Below are positions 6,751 to 8,233 of a stretch of 8,233 nucleotides of DNA, in pieces. Made by a program: the position numbers and the translations under genes. The first letter of the stretch is position 1. Each line of letters begins with the position of its first letter. This DNA is from Nitrospirota bacterium (GTDB taxonomy: Bacteria > Nitrospirota > Nitrospiria > Nitrospirales > UBA8639): contig JAOUQB010000091.1 in assembly GCA_029879555.1 (NCBI GenBank), positions 1-8,233 on the forward strand, given 5' to 3'. The notes under the pieces were generated by a model, which was given only the letters and a program-made list of their open reading frames with translations, was not told the origin of the DNA and made no database searches.

Positions 6751-7035
6751 TTACGCTTTTGCGAGCTTTTTTGATTCGGCTAGGGCTTTGTACACCCCGG
6801 TTCGCCGTAATAAGGCGCGAACCGAATCCGTGGGTTGGGCACCTTTTTGGAGCCAATCCAAGACGCGGTCTTCCTTGAATGACGCTTTGTCATCGGCCTT
6901 CAAGGGATCATAGGTGCCGATGATTTCCAGAAACCGTCCGTCTCGCTTCATGTGCGAATCGGCCGCGACGACTCGATAAAATGGCCGTTTATGCCGACCC
7001 ATCCGTGTTAACCGTAAATGAACTGCCACTGGCAT
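6751..7035 (-). CDS. rpsP: 30S ribosomal protein S16
   Basis: This 94-residue protein carries the S16 signature near the N terminus: [20 protein letters not shown] (7-26), then [15 protein letters not shown] (31-45) and the helix [21 protein letters not shown] (56-76). S16 is an early-binding 30S assembly protein. It is slightly longer than E. coli S16 (82 aa), because of a short Lys/Ala-rich end ([12 protein letters not shown]). The ATG at 7035 is preceded by a close GAGGAG ribosome binding site on the minus strand. It lies 51 bases after ffh, the conserved ffh-rpsP-rimM-trmD-rplS order. Confidence 0.97.
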   Translation of the reverse strand: MPVAVHLRLTRMGRHKRPFYRVVAADSHMKRDGRFLEIIGTYDPLKADDKASFKEDRVLDWLQKGAQPTDSVRALLRRTGVYKALAESKKLAKA

Positions 7036-7086
7036 TCTCCTCTAGTGAAAAATGAACGCATTAAAAACGAGGACCGTTGGTGACCC

Positions 7087-8233
7087 TTACCTGGCATGGA
7101 TAGCCCGGATTAGCTTTCCTCGTTTTTTCTTCTTTCCGAAGCCCCCTTGCCCACCGACCAATGATTTCATCATCCGGCGCGCATCTAAAAATTGTTTGAT
7201 AAGCCGATTTAGTTCAGGAACGGATGTTCCACTTCCTTTGGCGATCCGTTTTTTACGATTCCCATTCAGAATCGTATGATCCCGACGTTCTTTGGGGGTC
7301 ATGGAATCGATCATGGCCACCACGCGCTTCATTTCTTTCTCAGGGACGGCGGCATTGCCGGCACCACCGGCGGAGCCCATCATATTTTTGATTTTTTGCC
7401 CGCCGGGCAGCATGTCAATAATCTGGTCCAAGGACCCCAGTTTATTCACTTGCTGAATTTGATCGCGAAAATCTTCCAACGTCAGGGTATTACTGGAAAC
7501 CTTTTTTTGCAATGCCTGGGCTTGTTCTTGCGAAAAGTTCTCCTGAGCTTTTTCGATCAAGGTCAGCACATCGCCCATCCCCAAAATGCGGGAAGCCATG
7601 CGGTCGGGGAAAAAGGGTTCTAGGGCATCAAGCTTTTCGCCCACCCCTAAAAATTTAATTGGCTTTCCTGTCGCCGCCCGAATGGACAAGACCGCTCCAC
7701 CACGCGCATCACCCTCGACCTTGGTGAGAATAATCCCGGTCAGTCCGAGCGATTCATTAAAGCGTTCGGCGACCGACACGGCCTCTTGGCCGGTCATGGA
7801 ATCCGCCACCAACAGCATTTCCTGTGGTTGGACCCCGGTTTGGATATCCACCAATTCCTGCATCAATTCTTCATCGATATGGAGGCGCCCACCGGTATCT
7901 AGCAGCACCACATCGTAGCCATGCTCACGGGCACGGGCGACACCATCTTTGCAGGTTTGCACGGCTTGTGCGCCAGGTTGTCCCTCATTCGTACCTCGAT
8001 GAACGGGAACATCGAGGTCCGTTCCGAGCGAGGCTAATTGGTCGCCAGCGGCTGGCCGTCTGGGATCAGCCGCGACGAGCAGCACACGTTTCCCGTCGGT
8101 TTTGAAGTAGTGGGCGAGTTTCCCGGTAGTCGTGGTTTTCCCGGACCCTTGAAGTCCCACCATCATGATCACGGTTGGAGGTTGGGAAGACAGATGGAGG
8201 GCGCTTTGTTCATGGCCCAGGAGGTCCCGCAAT
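7087..8233 (-). CDS. ffh: Signal recognition particle GTPase Ffh (SRP54), 5' end missing
   Basis: The frame enters from the right edge, so most of the N domain (roughly 80-90 residues by comparison with relatives) is missing; 381 codons plus a stop are present. Ffh binds 4.5S RNA and signal sequences of nascent chains and docks on FtsY for co-translational membrane insertion. Numbering from base 8232, the G domain shows the P-loop GLQGSGKT (26-33), ADPRRPAA (55-62), DTGGRLHID (112-120), ILTKVEGDARGG (168-179) and FLGVGEK (194-200). The M domain has the finger-loop start LGSLDQIIDMLPG and the RNA-binding block ILNGNRKKRIAKGSG with LNRLIKQF. The C terminus is Lys-rich and low in Met. Two motifs differ from the usual DTAGR and TKxD forms. 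The apparent start at 8232 is an internal TTG (Leu), not the true start. Confidence 0.96.
   Translation of the reverse strand, partial: LRDLLGHEQSALHLSSQPPTVIMMVGLQGSGKTTTTGKLAHYFKTDGKRVLLVAADPRRPAAGDQLASLGTDLDVPVHRGTNEGQPGAQAVQTCKDGVARAREHGYDVVLLDTGGRLHIDEELMQELVDIQTGVQPQEMLLVADSMTGQEAVSVAERFNESLGLTGIILTKVEGDARGGAVLSIRAATGKPIKFLGVGEKLDALEPFFPDRMASRILGMGDVLTLIEKAQENFSQEQAQALQKKVSSNTLTLEDFRDQIQQVNKLGSLDQIIDMLPGGQKIKNMMGSAGGAGNAAVPEKEMKRVVAMIDSMTPKERRDHTILNGNRKKRIAKGSGTSVPELNRLIKQFLDARRMMKSLVGGQGGFGKKKKRGKLIRAIHAR

Noticed and set aside
7276..7623. Plus-strand frame of 115 codons, His/Gly-rich
   Set aside because: It lies wholly opposite the well-supported Ffh M and G domains, and its composition follows from the antisense of those codons. 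It has no ribosome binding site or family match.
1..8233. Mobile elements, CRISPR array, tRNA, phage or defence genes
   Set aside because: None was seen on either strand. All genes belong to conserved housekeeping families in a familiar order, with no interrupted genes.

Overview
The window is a conserved housekeeping and cell-envelope region, with every gene I can support on the minus strand, so transcription runs from base 8233 toward base 1. There is no mobile element, CRISPR array, tRNA or rRNA. The gene set points to a diderm (Gram-negative type) bacterium: it has an EnvC-type periplasmic amidase activator and a CtpA-type membrane-anchored processing protease. The protein sequences and gene order recall Nitrospirota, but that assignment is from memory of family sequences and is tentative.

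The upstream half (8233 to 3816) is the translation and secretion cluster: ffh (5' end cut off by the window), rpsP (S16), rimM, trmD, rplS (L19), rnhB and a YraN/UPF0102 gene. Spacings are short: 51, 87 (96 to the preferred rimM ATG), -11, 15, 61 and 8 bases. These genes serve protein targeting, 30S and 50S ribosome assembly, tRNA m1G37 modification and RNA/DNA hybrid removal. The khpA gene that often lies between rpsP and rimM in other bacteria is not present.

After a 167-base gap with no gene (3815 to 3649) comes a cell-division and peptidoglycan-remodelling operon: ftsE, ftsX, envC and ctpA (3' end cut off). ftsE/ftsX and ftsX/envC each overlap by 4 bases (GTGA and ATGA), indicating translational coupling. 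In the known system FtsE (ATPase) and FtsX (membrane protein) pass a conformational signal to periplasmic EnvC, which activates cell-wall amidases. EnvC here lacks the LytM metal ligands, as an activator rather than an enzyme should. The CtpA-type protease next to it plausibly processes a partner in the same pathway.

I see no clear undescribed system. The points worth a second look are motif-level: a TKVE instead of TKxD G4 motif and a DTGGR G3 motif in Ffh, a Glu at the usual catalytic Asp of TrmD, and an L19 with a charged internal insertion plus an acidic tail.
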